Source: Microbacterium sp. CH12i
Lineage (GTDB): Bacteria; Actinomycetota; Actinomycetes; Actinomycetales; Microbacteriaceae
Assembly: GCF_000685355.1 (NCBI RefSeq)
Contig: NZ_JHET01000012.1
Coordinates: forward strand, 1-64,000
Direction: 5' to 3'
DNA: 64,000 nucleotides
Shown here: piece by piece, positions 1-8,429 of the stretch
Position numbering within the stretch: position 1 is the stretch's first letter
Layout: each line of letters starts with the position of its first letter
Position numbers and translations under genes: made by a program
Notes under the pieces: generated by a model
The model's database searches: none
Told to the model about the DNA's origin: nothing
Seen by the model: only the letters and a program-made list of their open reading frames with translations

Positions 1-213
1 CTTGCGTGGCAGCTGGCTCGGTGACCTCCGCGGCCTCGAGCTGCGGTCCGTCAGCGGCAGCCCAGCCCGACACCGATCCACCCACCGTTTCGCTGTCGCC
101 GGCGAGCACTGAAACCGTTCCGCAGCGCGGCGAAGCGACCATCCATCCTGAGTTATCAACAGGGCAAGGCGCCGGCGCCCCTCAGGAGTCAACGGAGCAT
201 TAGCGTGTGTCAT
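1..213 (-). CDS. IS481-family transposase, N-terminal part, cut by left window edge
   Basis: Reading the minus strand from the ATG at 213 gives 71 codons to the edge without a stop. The product begins MTHANAPLTPEGRRRLALL and continues with RAAERFQCSPATAKRWVDR, a helix-turn-helix, then DRSSRPRRSP. This is the typical N-terminus of IS481-type DDE transposases, which carry an HTH followed by an rve integrase core; the core lies outside the window. A good ribosome binding site, GGAGG with five bases of spacing, precedes the ATG. The plus-strand frame over the same bases looks like an antisense shadow. Completeness and activity of the element cannot be judged here. Confidence 0.85.
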   Translation of the reverse strand, partial: MTHANAPLTPEGRRRLALLITQDGWSLRRAAERFQCSPATAKRWVDRCRAGLPLTDRSSRPRRSPSQLPRK

Positions 214-215
214 GG

Positions 216-269
216 AGACCTCCGGTTTAGAGATGCGAGTGTGGTAACCCACATCCTTGCCGGAGGTCT
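216..269 (-). promoter_or_regulatory. Hairpin covering the transposase ribosome binding site
   Basis: A perfect 10-bp inverted repeat, AGACCTCCGG at 216-225 and CCGGAGGTCT at 260-269, encloses a second small stem TGTGG-TAAC-CCACA. On the minus strand the inner arm contains the GGAGG that serves the transposase start at 213. A transcript entering from flanking DNA would fold this arm away; such hairpins are a known way for insertion sequences to limit expression from outside promoters. The IS end itself was not located. Bases 270-330 hold only a short GGCGAC/GTCGCC palindrome at 313-326, a possible weak terminator for the gene at 331. Confidence 0.55.
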
Positions 270-330
270 TCCCTATGTCACGCGTTCACAACCTCCCGAG
301 GAACTACAGCTAGGCGACAGGTCGCCCGGC

Positions 331-1398
331 TTAGCGCCAGCGTGCGCGGTCGTACTGCGCGGGCCAGGTGACCTCTGAGCTGAGCTCGTGCGCGGCCCGT
401 AGCGCGAAGTGCGGGTCGCGCAGCCATTCGCGTCCGGCGAAGATCGCATCGGCCGCGCCATCCTGCAGAACTTGCTCTGCCTGTTCGGCTGCGGTGATGA
501 GCCCGACCGCGCTCACCGGGATTCGGCCACTCTGACGAACGGTTTCTGCGAGCGGAACCTGATAGCCGGGGTGCACGTCGATCTTCTGATGTGCGACCAG
601 CCCGCCGCTGGAGACGTCGATGAAGTCGGCACCGTGATCGATGGCCCAGGCGCTGACGATTGCGGCCTCATCCGACGTGAACCCGCCCTCGGCGTGATCC
701 GTCGCGGAGATGCGCACGAACAGCGGCACTTCGTTCCCGGCGGCCCCGCGCACGGCGTCAATGACCTGCAACAGCAGCTTTGCCCGGTTCTCGAGCGAAC
801 CGCCGTACTCGTCGGTGCGACGGTTCGACAGTGGGGAAAGGAACTGGTGCAGCAGATATCCGTGAGCGCCGTGCAGCTCGAGCACGTCGAATCCGGCATC
901 GAGCGCGCGTCGCGCGGCTGAGCGGAACCCTTCGACGAGGTGCGCGATGGCCGCAGCATCCATCGACACCGGCTCGTCGAACCCTTGGAAGGCGATTGCC
1001 GAGGGCGCGACAGTCTGCCAGCCACCGTCAGTAAGAGTGACCGATCCGCGGGCGTCGGCCCATGGCCACCAGGTCGACGCCTTGCGGCCAGCATGGGCGA
1101 GCTGGATGCCAGCGAGCGAACCACGATCGTGGATTGCCTGCACGATCGGCGCCCAGGCGTCGCGCTGCTCGTCGTTCCAGATTCCTGCGTCGCGGGGGGA
1201 GATGCGGCCTTCCGCGACGACGGCAGTAGCCTCAGACATGACAAGGCCTGCCCCGCCAGAGGCGAACTGTGCAAGATGAGTGTGGTGCCACTCCTGTACG
1301 ACGCCGTCTACTGCGCTGTACATGCACATGGGTGACACCCAGAGGCGGTTCGGGAATGTGACGGAACGGATGCTGAGAGGGGAAAAGAGAAGACTCAC
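331..1398 (-). CDS. namA: NADH:flavin oxidoreductase, YqjM/NamA-type old yellow enzyme
   Basis: A 355-residue FMN-dependent TIM-barrel ene-reductase, normal length for the class. Seen: SPMCMYSA near residues 22-29, whose cysteine is the redox-tuning residue of YqjM-type enzymes; HAGRKA near 102; HGAHGYLLHQFLSPLSNRR near 175, the flavin and substrate-binding histidine segment; and a C-terminal phosphate-binding stretch ending AGREWLRDP. Family members reduce alpha,beta-unsaturated aldehydes, ketones and nitro compounds with NAD(P)H in the cytosol. It is divergent from nnrD with about 50 bases between starts. The physiological substrate is unknown. The class is clear; the symbol is by similarity only. 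Confidence 0.88.
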   Translation of the reverse strand: MSLLFSPLSIRSVTFPNRLWVSPMCMYSAVDGVVQEWHHTHLAQFASGGAGLVMSEATAVVAEGRISPRDAGIWNDEQRDAWAPIVQAIHDRGSLAGIQLAHAGRKASTWWPWADARGSVTLTDGGWQTVAPSAIAFQGFDEPVSMDAAAIAHLVEGFRSAARRALDAGFDVLELHGAHGYLLHQFLSPLSNRRTDEYGGSLENRAKLLLQVIDAVRGAAGNEVPLFVRISATDHAEGGFTSDEAAIVSAWAIDHGADFIDVSSGGLVAHQKIDVHPGYQVPLAETVRQSGRIPVSAVGLITAAEQAEQVLQDGAADAIFAGREWLRDPHFALRAAHELSSEVTWPAQYDRARWR

Positions 1399-1448
1399 TA
1401 TTCGACCGTAGTACCGCCAGGGCAGGGTGGGCGCGATAGCGTGGACGC

Positions 1449-2285
1449 ATGGTCGATGTGCGTGAGTGGTCCCGGGCTGACACCGCGCACCTGCTTCGAG
1501 TTCCGGGTGCCTCCGATGACAAGTACTCGCGCGGCGTGGTTGCGCTTCGCACCGGAACAGACGCCTACCCGGGGGCTGGGGTACTCGGTGTCGAGGCGGC
1601 CTGGCGCACCGGTGCCGGTTTCGTGCGCTTCATCGGCGCAGGACGTGCGGCAGATGCCGTGCTTGCTCGGCGACCAGAGACGGTGATCGGTCCGGATATC
1701 GGGCGCACGCGCGTGGACGCCTGGGTCATTGGGTCCGGCACGGATGCCGCAGATCGCACCCGAGGAGAAGAGGCTGAGCTGCGCAGCATCCTTACGGGGA
1801 GCGCACGCGTCGTCGTCGATGCGGGGGCACTCGATCTCGCACGAGATGCCACGGCCACGATCCTCGCTACCCCGCATGCGGGGGAGTTTGCCCGACTCAG
1901 AGAGCAACTGGACCTCGACCCTGACGGCACTGGTGATCGTGTCGCGGACGTCGTCGAGACGGCCAGCGCCCTCGGGTGCACCCTACTGCTGAAGGGGGCA
2001 ACGACCCTGGTTGCAGCATCCGACGGCACCGTCCTATCGGTCGCGTCCGCGCCAGGTTGGCTCGCCACCGCTGGCGCGGGGGATGTGCTCGCGGGTGTAC
2101 TCGGCGCGCTGCTCGCCGCGAATCCCAATGCTTCAGTAGCGGAGGTCGCGGCGGCCGGTGCCTGGCTGCATGGCTACGCCGCCGCGGGGGCATCCGGAAT
2201 GACGGGCGGCAGCCACGGACATCCGATCGTCGCGCTTGACGTCGCTGAGGCACTGCCCGCTGCCATCGGGGATCTGCTTTCGTGA
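1449..2285 (+). CDS. nnrD: ADP-dependent NAD(P)H-hydrate dehydratase
   Basis: A 278-residue ribokinase-like protein matching the YjeF C-terminal domain, which repairs damaged NAD(P)H hydrates using ADP. Seen: TPHAGEFARL near residue 138, GATTLVA near 180, and ATAGAGDVLAG near 207, the anion-hole and catalytic aspartate segment shared by carbohydrate kinases. The N-terminal epimerase (YjeF_N) domain found in bifunctional homologs is absent, so this is the stand-alone dehydratase. The stop overlaps the GTG start of the next gene (GTGA), suggesting co-transcription. Confidence 0.88.
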   Translation: MVDVREWSRADTAHLLRVPGASDDKYSRGVVALRTGTDAYPGAGVLGVEAAWRTGAGFVRFIGAGRAADAVLARRPETVIGPDIGRTRVDAWVIGSGTDAADRTRGEEAELRSILTGSARVVVDAGALDLARDATATILATPHAGEFARLREQLDLDPDGTGDRVADVVETASALGCTLLLKGATTLVAASDGTVLSVASAPGWLATAGAGDVLAGVLGALLAANPNASVAEVAAAGAWLHGYAAAGASGMTGGSHGHPIVALDVAEALPAAIGDLLS

Positions 2286-3510
2286 AGCTCGGGGCTGTTG
2301 GACTGTGGGCCGCTTTCCTCGCCGTGCATGTGCTGATTGCATGGCAGGGATGGATCTACCCCAGCCAGCCGATGGGCGACGTCGTTCTCGTCTATGAGCC
2401 GTGGTCTGCGGCTGCGCTGAGTGGCGGTTCGATCGTCGGCATCAACGAGACCTGGGTGTACCCGCAGCTGGCGCTATTGCCGATGTTGCTCGCGAAAGTT
2501 CTGTCGTGGCCGCTGCTTGCGCTCGCTGGCACGTCGGGCGCCTACCTGATCGCCTGGGCGGTGCTGGTCACGGCGTTGGATGCTGTCGCCTTCGGCGTCC
2601 TTGTCGGGCGCAGCGGCTCCGCTTCACGGCGTCAGCCGGGTGGTTCTGGGCGGCCGCCCTGATTTTGCTGGGGCCGATCGCGATGTACCGCATCGATGCG
2701 ATCACGGTGCCGCTCGCGGTGATCGGCGGATGCTGGTTGGCCCGGCGCCCGGTCGTGGCGACAGCACTGCTCACCATTGCCGCCTGGATCAAAATCTGGC
2801 CCGGCGCCCTTGTTCTTGCTGCCGTCATCGCCGCCCGCAGCCGAATGCGGATGCTGATCACCGCTTTCGCGCTGAGCGCGGTCATCGTCCTGATGCTGTT
2901 CCTGCTCGGGGCCGACCAGCACCTGTTCGGTTTCCTCACCGAGCAGGCTGGTCGGGGGCTGCAGGTTGAGGCCGTCGCTGCGACGCCGTTCATGTGGATG
3001 GCGCATTTCGGCGCAGCATCAGTTGACTACAGTTTTGAGCTCCTCACATTCCAGATCGGCATGCCCGGCGCTGAGGTGTTGGCGGGGCTGCTGACGCCGA
3101 TCATGGTGCTCGCCGTACTCGCCCTCGTTGTGATCGGCGCGCTGAAGGCGGCACGCGGGGCATCCTTCCCCAGGCTGTTGCCGCCACTCGCGCTCGCGCT
3201 GGTGGTCACGCTCATCGTGACCAACAAGGTGGGTTCCCCGCAGTTCCAGACCTGGCTGATCGCGCCGGTGATCCTGTGGATCATCTTCGATCGCACGAGG
3301 TCCGGGATTCCATCAGCGATCGTGCTGGTGCTCGGCGGACTGACGTGTGCCATCTATCCGCTGACCTACGACGCGCTGTTGCGCACCGACCTTCTGCCTG
3401 TTGTGTTGCTGACTGCCCGCAACTTGCTTCTCATCGCGCTGCTTGTCGCCGCCGTCCGCGCCCTGGTGCGGGTACCGAACGGACGCGGGCGCACCCGAAT
3501 AAGAACCTGA
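2282..3510 (+). CDS. GT87-like polytopic membrane glycosyltransferase, one frame break
   Basis: Start GTG overlaps the nnrD stop. The frame from 2282 gives MGDVVLVYEPWSAAALSGG and WVYPQLALLPMLLAK, then a hydrophobic segment. Around 2615-2635 the protein continues in the frame one base earlier as SAGWFWAAALILLGPIAMY and stays open to 3510, so one base is missing. The joined protein is about 410 residues with roughly ten membrane segments. The loop MYRIDAITVPLAVIG and the aromatic/acidic N-terminal pattern resemble the DUF2029/GT87 polyprenyl-phosphate-dependent mannosyltransferases. Substrate is not predictable. The break looks like a sequence error because both halves are conserved in style. 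Confidence 0.65.
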
Positions 3511-3525
3511 ACGGAAGGGAACACC

Positions 3526-3843
3526 ATGCTCATTGCATTCTCCGTCGCCCCCAGTGGCACCGGCAATACTGATGCCTCTGTGCACGATGCGGTCGCGGCC
3601 GCCGTGCGCGTCGTGCGTGAATCCGGATTAGCGCACCGTACGACCAGCATGTTCACGGAAGTCGAGGGCCCGGACTGGGATACCGTCATGGACGTCGTCA
3701 AGCGCGCCACCGAGGCCGTCATGCCGTTCGGCTCGCGCGTCTCGCTGGTGCTCAAAGCAGATATCCGACCGGGTTATGAAGGCGAGTTGGACGCCAAGAT
3801 CGACCGGCTCGAGACGGCGATCGAAGACTCCGCCGACCGGTAG
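3526..3843 (+). CDS. MTH1187-type thiamine-binding protein (DUF77)
   Basis: A 105-residue ferredoxin-like-fold protein starting MLIAFSVAPSG, with DASVHDAVAAAVRVVRESGL and TSMFTEVEGPDWDTVM, the conserved pattern of the MTH1187/YkoF thiamine-binding family. Length is normal. These small cytosolic proteins bind thiamine or HMP-like ligands and probably buffer or sense the vitamin; no enzymatic role is established. Preceded by a good AGGGAA ribosome binding site and followed 9 bases later by the MFS gene, so an operon is likely. Confidence 0.8.
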   Translation: MLIAFSVAPSGTGNTDASVHDAVAAAVRVVRESGLAHRTTSMFTEVEGPDWDTVMDVVKRATEAVMPFGSRVSLVLKADIRPGYEGELDAKIDRLETAIEDSADR

Positions 3844-3852
3844 CATTAACGG

Positions 3853-5063
3853 GTGAATCCCTCGAAATCCTCGAGGGGTGCGGCGATGTGGGCGCTCCTC
3901 TCCCTCGCCATCGGCAGCTTCGGCATCGGTATGACCGAGTTCGTCGTCATGGGCCTGTTGCCCAACGTTGCCGCAGACCTGTTACCGACGCTCTGGCAAT
4001 CCAACCCGGAAGCGGCTATCGGCCAGGCCGGCATCCTCATCTCGCTTTACGCGCTCGGTGTTGTCGTCGGCGCGCGACGATCGCGGGTCTTGTCGCGCGA
4101 TTCCCACGCCACCGGGTAATGATCGGACTTGCGCTCGCGCTGACGGTTTTCAATGCACTCACGGTGGTGCTGCCGACGTTCGAGCTCGTCGGAGCTTCGC
4201 GCCTGCTTGCCGGACTGCCGCACGGCGCATACTTCGGGATCGGTGCGCTGGTTGCCGCCGACGTGCTCGGTCCCGGCAACCGTGCAAAGGGAGTGGCGTT
4301 CATCCTCACCGGGCTCACCATTGCGAACGTGGTCGGTGTGCCGTTCGGCACTTTCCTCGGGCAGCTGTGGGGATGGCGGACTGCCTTTCTCATCGTCACC
4401 GTTGTCTTCGCCGTGGCAACGATCTTCATCGCGCGGTTCGTGCCGAAGCATCCTGGTGAGCCAGGTCGCACCCTGCGTTCGGAACTGGGGGTGTTCCGCA
4501 TCGGGCAGGTCTGGCTCACGTTGGGCATCGGCGCCATCGGATTTGGTGGGTTCTTCGCGGTCTACAGCTACATCGCACCGCTGGTGACCGAGACGGCGGG
4601 TTCTCCAGAGTGGGCGGTGCCGATCGTGCTCGTGTTGGTTGGCATAGGAATGACGATTGGAAATCTGCTCGGCGGGCACATGGCGGATCGCGATCTTCGT
4701 CGGACGATGCTGCTGGGGATGGGCGGGCTTGCCGCTGTGCTTGCTCTCCTGGCCCTGTTCTCGTTCGAGATCATCGCGCTGGCCGTCCTCGCGATGTTCG
4801 TCGGGCTGGTCTCTGCAGCGTTGAGTCCGGCGATCCAGACCAGACTGATGGATGTCGCTGGTGATAACCAATCCATCGCCGCGGCGATGAATCACTCAGC
4901 ATTGAATATCGGGAACAGTCTCGGCGCTTTCCTCGGTGGCGTCGTGATCGCCGTGGGCTGGGGATACACCGCACCCGCATGGGTGGGAGCCGCTCTCGCA
5001 ATCGCCGGGTTGGGTATCACCGCCATCGCCTTCCGCGCCGAACGAATCGTTCTCGCCCGCTGA
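3853..5063 (+). CDS. MFS transporter of the DHA1/AraJ type, one frame break
   Basis: About 400 residues with twelve predicted membrane segments. The first frame (GTG at 3853) reads IGSFGIGMTEFVVMGLLPNV, the classic N-terminus of AraJ-like drug/sugar efflux proteins, then QAGILISLYALGVVVGA. Near 4074-4078 it shifts: the continuation TIAGLVARFPRHR lies one base earlier, and adding one C restores VVVGAPTIAGL. Helix 4-5 motif ASRLLAGLPHGAYFGIG and SALNIGNSLGAFLGG are intact. Likely an efflux permease of unknown substrate. The break is most probably a sequencing deletion. Confidence 0.75.
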
Positions 5064-5096
5064 TTAGCCAGCGCTCACCGGCTAACGTGGGACGGT

Positions 5097-5732
5097 ATGG
5101 ATCAGATCATGCTCGTGGCGGGAACCGCTGTGCTGCTGCGCGAGACGCCCCACGGCTCTGAGGTGCTGCTGATCCGCCGGCCCGATCGCGGTTCGTTCGC
5201 GGGAGCCTGGGTCTTTCCCGGCGGCATTATCGAGGACATCGATCGGCGTGCGGATGCCGCCGAAGTCGAGGACGCTGGCCGAGCCGCAGTGCGCGAGACC
5301 TTCGAAGAAGTCGGGCTGAACGTGACGGGGCTGGTTGTGCTGTCGCAGTGGGTGCCGCCGATCGAGGCGCCCAAGCGCGTGCGCACCTGGTTCTTTCTGA
5401 GCACCGAGATGCACGGGACGGTTACGCCCTCACCGGATGAAGTCGTCGACTGGCGATGGGTGAGTCCGACTGAGGCCCTCGCCCAGCACGCGAGAGGCGA
5501 GATCGAGCTAGTTCCGCCCACGTGGGTGACGCTCCACACTCTCGTGGCGGCCGGCGATATCGCCGGCGCGATGGCCGCGTCATCCGACCCGCAGATCTAC
5601 GCGACGCATGTTTTGAGGGGACTCGAGGCGCAGACGTTCGCCTGGCGCGGTGACGCGGAACATCCTGAGGGTGGCGGTGGGCGTCACCGATTGGAGACCG
5701 GCGAGCGGCCCTGGCGGTACTTTCGCGATTGA
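5097..5732 (+). CDS. Nudix hydrolase
   Basis: A 211-residue protein with the Nudix fold. The box is split by an insertion: PGGIIEDIDRRAD then RAAVRETFEEVGL near residues 64-78, retaining the REXXEE helix that binds the divalent metals. The extended box and C-terminal region with PTWVTLHTL recall NUDT7/NUDT19-like CoA or acyl-CoA diphosphatases, but the substrate cannot be fixed. It ends one base before the convergent metX stop, leaving no room for a terminator. Confidence 0.75.
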   Translation: MDQIMLVAGTAVLLRETPHGSEVLLIRRPDRGSFAGAWVFPGGIIEDIDRRADAAEVEDAGRAAVRETFEEVGLNVTGLVVLSQWVPPIEAPKRVRTWFFLSTEMHGTVTPSPDEVVDWRWVSPTEALAQHARGEIELVPPTWVTLHTLVAAGDIAGAMAASSDPQIYATHVLRGLEAQTFAWRGDAEHPEGGGGRHRLETGERPWRYFRD

Positions 5733-5733
5733 C

Positions 5734-6941
5734 TCAGGCGTCGAGCAGACGCCGCAGGTGCGCGCCGACGGCTTCGGTTTCGATAAGGAAGCCGTCGTGA
5801 CCGAAGTCGCTCGTCAGCACGACCGCCTCATTGCCGTCGAGCGTGTTCGGGATGCTGCGCGCGATGCGCTGCTGCCCGTCGACGGGGAATAGCCGGTCGG
5901 AGTCGATACCAAGTACAAGCGTGGTCGCGGTGACGGACTTCAGAGCCTCTTCGACCCCGCCGCGGCCACGGCCGACGTCGTGCGAGTTCATTGCCTCAAC
6001 GAGTGTGATGTAGCTGTTCGCGTCAAAACGGCGGGTGAACTTGTTGCCGTGGAAGTCGAGGTAGCTCTCGACGGCAAAGCGGCCGCCGGACCCGAGCGGT
6101 GAGACACCGGACTGCCAGGAGCGTTGGAAGCGCTGGTTCAGCTCGATAGGGCTGCGGTAGTTCAGCAACGCCATTCTTCGGGCAAGCGCAAGACCGCGGT
6201 GGGGCCCTTCGCCATCGGAGAGGTCATAGAACTCACCGCCCTGGAAGCGCGGGTCGATGCGGATCGCCTCCAGCTGTACCGAGTTCAGCGCGATCTGGTC
6301 GGCGGTGTTCACCGGGGGAGAAGACAGTACGGCGAGGCGTTCGACGCGTTCGGGGTGGGTGATTGCCCATTCCAGGGCGTGCATGCCGCCCATGGATCCA
6401 CCGACGACCCCAGCCCAACGGTCGATGCTCAGCTCGTTTGCGAGCAGCACGTGGGCTGCGACCTGGTCGCGCACGGTGAGGTACGGGAAGCGTGAGGCCC
6501 ATTCGTAGCCGTCGGGCGCGACGCTGGCGGGACCAGTGGAGCCCTGGCATCCGCCCAACATGTTCGGCGCGATCACGAACCAACGATCGGTATCGAGGCT
6601 GCGCCAGGGCCGACGATGTCTTCCCACCAACCGGCGGTGGGGTGACCTGCACCGGCTGCACCTCGCAGATGGCTATCGCCGGTAAGCGCGTGCAATACGA
6701 GGATGGCGTTGTCGCGGGCGCCGTTGAGCTCGCCCCACGACTCATACGCCATGCGGATGCCGGGAAGCTCAGCGCCGTTCTCGGTACGGAAGGCGCCGAA
6801 CGCTGCGAACTGGCGATTGCCCATCGGGTCGCCGTCGCGCCACGCACCCGTCACCGGCGGGCGCGCGCGCATCAGACGTGCGTCTGCCTCTGTGACGCGC
6901 GCCGACGGGACGGTGTCCTCGGAGGTGCTCTGCCAGTCCAT
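5734..6941 (-). CDS. metX: Homoserine O-acetyltransferase, one frame break
   Basis: Alpha/beta-hydrolase-fold enzyme that acetylates homoserine with acetyl-CoA, the entry to methionine. The N-terminal frame gives ENGAELPGIRMAYESWG and AILVLHALTGDSHLRG; after a break near 6605 the protein continues RSLDTDRWFVIAPNMLGG in the other frame; restoring one C in GGCCCTGGC(C)GCAGC joins them. The nucleophile elbow GGSMGGMHALEW and the C-terminal LGIDSDRLFP (acid) and DFGHDGFL (histidine) are all present. Start chosen at ATG 6941 (MDWQSTSED); a GTG at 6998 in the same frame is possible. Partner enzyme metY lies beyond the next gene, on the same strand. Confidence 0.88.
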
Positions 6942-7034
6942 GCCTCCATTCTCGCCTGTCGGTGCCGTGCGCAGGCGCACGTTACGTGTTCGCCTCACCC
7001 GCCCCAGTGATTCGCTCCCTGGCGCGCTGGTGCA

Positions 7035-7072
7035 CTGGAGCCCTCGCTCCAGGGCACCCCGGCGCCCTGGAG
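7035..7072 (-). promoter_or_regulatory. Competing hairpins upstream of metX
   Basis: In the 6942-7249 region, which has no gene, 7047-7055 (CTCCAGGGC) pairs perfectly with 7064-7072, while the overlapping 7046-7052 (GCTCCAG) pairs perfectly with 7035-7041 (CTGGAGC). The two stems of 9 and 7 bp share six bases and cannot form together. In the metX transcript the 9-bp stem would form first, about 95 bases before the start. This could be an attenuator-like switch or a protein site. It does not match the SAM riboswitch sequences I know. The rest of the region shows no clear signal except presumably the promoter of the divergent gene at 7250. Confidence 0.4.
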
Positions 7073-7249
7073 CCGTCGCGGTGGAAGGAGAATCGTGTCG
7101 CTATCGCAGCGCAATAACAAGCATCCTTCTCCTTTCACGGCGTGTGCCGCCATGCGAGTTCTTCTGCACAACAACCGATGGTCAAGCGCTTGTGCACTGG
7201 GCGTGGGAATCGGCACGTGCGGCGGTGATGAGATCTCGAGGATGTACTC

Positions 7250-8176
7250 ATGAGACAGCGAACTCGACTACCTCGACGGCTCGGTGAGCGGTTCACCGTT
7301 CGCGCGGCAACAGACTCCGGTGTGGGGCGCTCTCGACGCGACGCTCCAGACCTGCATCGTCCGTTTCATGGGGTTCGTGCCACTCAGCAGCCCACGACCT
7401 TCCGTGAGTTCGTGGACTGCTATCGCCCTCGTATGAAGCCCGACCACCAATACGGCGGACGCACAGCCATGCGCATCTGGGGTATCCCGCATCCGGAACT
7501 ATGGAAGTGCGACGAGCCGCTGGACGTCATCGTGCCGCCAGACACTGCCCCGCCCTGCATCCCTGGCGTGAAGGGGCGTCGACTCGCTGCCAAGCGGGCG
7601 GACGCCTTGATCTTCGATGGAGTACCGGTCGTCGACCCCGTTGCCGCGCTCTTCACCTGTGCGGGCGAGCTGACTCTCGATGATGCTGTGGTCGCGATCG
7701 ATGCGCTCATCACTACCGCGGACGATTACCCAGATCTTGTTCGGCTGAGCCCGCTGAGCACGCTCACCGCCATCACCAAAAGACTCGAACTGTGGGGTCG
7801 ATTTCCCGGCTGCGGTGTGATTCGGCGCGCGCTGCCGCTTGCGCGCGAGCGCGTGGAATCGCCGAAGGAGACGGAGACACGGCTTCTGCTGCGCGCCGCA
7901 GGACTTCCAGAACCGGTAGTGCAACATGAGGTCCGAGATCACGGACACTTCGTGGCACGTGTTGATCTGGCATATCCGGAATCGAAGATCGCCATCGAGT
8001 ACGAGGGCGACGGCCACCGCGTCGACAAGAAACAGTGGCGCATCGACATCCAACGTCAACGTGACCTCGAAGACCACGGATGGATCGTCATCCGGCTCAC
8101 CGAAGCAGATCTTGCGGACGGCGGGGCGACACTCCTGCTTCGCATCCGGCGCGCGCTGGCGACTCGGGCGCGTTGA
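7250..8176 (+). CDS. DUF559/Vsr-like endonuclease-domain protein
   Basis: A 308-residue protein of a family common in Microbacteriaceae and usually left hypothetical. The N-terminal half (GGRTAMRIWGIPHP, VDPVAALFTCAGELTLDDAV) is of the AbiEi-antitoxin-like or promoter-arrest type. The last ~90 residues resemble a Vsr/DUF559 nuclease fold: ARVDLAYPESKIAIEYEGDG supplies the acidic and E-x-x-type active-site pattern, followed by RDLEDHGWIVIRLTEADL. No partner toxin gene lies beside it, so a defence or toxin-antitoxin role is not supported here. It may be a DNA-processing enzyme. Confidence 0.6.
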   Translation: MRQRTRLPRRLGERFTVRAATDSGVGRSRRDAPDLHRPFHGVRATQQPTTFREFVDCYRPRMKPDHQYGGRTAMRIWGIPHPELWKCDEPLDVIVPPDTAPPCIPGVKGRRLAAKRADALIFDGVPVVDPVAALFTCAGELTLDDAVVAIDALITTADDYPDLVRLSPLSTLTAITKRLELWGRFPGCGVIRRALPLARERVESPKETETRLLLRAAGLPEPVVQHEVRDHGHFVARVDLAYPESKIAIEYEGDGHRVDKKQWRIDIQRQRDLEDHGWIVIRLTEADLADGGATLLLRIRRALATRAR

Positions 8177-8184
8177 TCTGCAGG

Positions 8185-8259
8185 ATCCTCACCCCTGGCA
8201 TCCTCACCCCTTGCATCCTCACCCCTGGCATCCTCACCCCTGGCATCCTCACCCCTGGC
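8185..8259. repeat. Five tandem 15-bp repeats
   Basis: Unit ATCCTCACCCCTGGC is present at 8185, 8200 (one G to T change), 8215, 8230 and 8245, followed by a decayed sixth copy at 8260-8274. It begins nine bases after the stop of the DUF559-type gene, in the 8177-8429 gap between that gene and metY. The length is a multiple of three, but no convincing gene covers it. Slippage-type minisatellite; function unknown. Confidence 0.9.
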
Positions 8260-8372
8260 ATCCTTGCCTCGGGCGCGCTGGTGGAAGGACGAAAACGTCG
8301 GCGAGAATCGCGCCAAACCGACCTGAGCCTCCTTCCATCGCCGGTCCGCGCAGCGGCGCGCACCGCACGACG

Positions 8373-8417
8373 AAACGCGGATGCCCCAGACCACGTGAGT
8401 CTGGGGCATCCGCGTTT
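8373..8417. terminator. Bidirectional terminator-like hairpin between convergent genes
   Basis: A perfect 19-bp stem, 8373-8391 pairing with 8399-8417, with a 7-base loop. It starts AAACGCGGATGCCCC and its mirror ends CATCCGCGTTT, giving a short A/T flank on each side. It sits 12 bases after the metY stop and can serve both metY and the gene ending at 8176. Confidence 0.7.
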
Positions 8418-8429
8418 CCGCGAGCGAAG

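Noticed and set aside
273..461. Small open frame at the left edge and a 12-codon plus-strand frame at 275-310
   Set aside because: No family support; the first is a shadow of the NamA gene, the second has only a chance ribosome binding site from the IS hairpin.
6942..7249. SAM riboswitch ahead of metX
   Set aside because: No match to SAM-II or SAM-IV conserved bases that I can recall; only the alternative hairpins are clear.
7250..8176. AbiEi/AbiEii toxin-antitoxin pair
   Set aside because: Only a faint antitoxin-like N-terminus and no nucleotidyltransferase toxin gene beside it.
8185..8274. CRISPR-like array
   Set aside because: Units are contiguous 15-bp tandem copies without unique spacers, and no cas gene is nearby. 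The same holds for 52478-52540.
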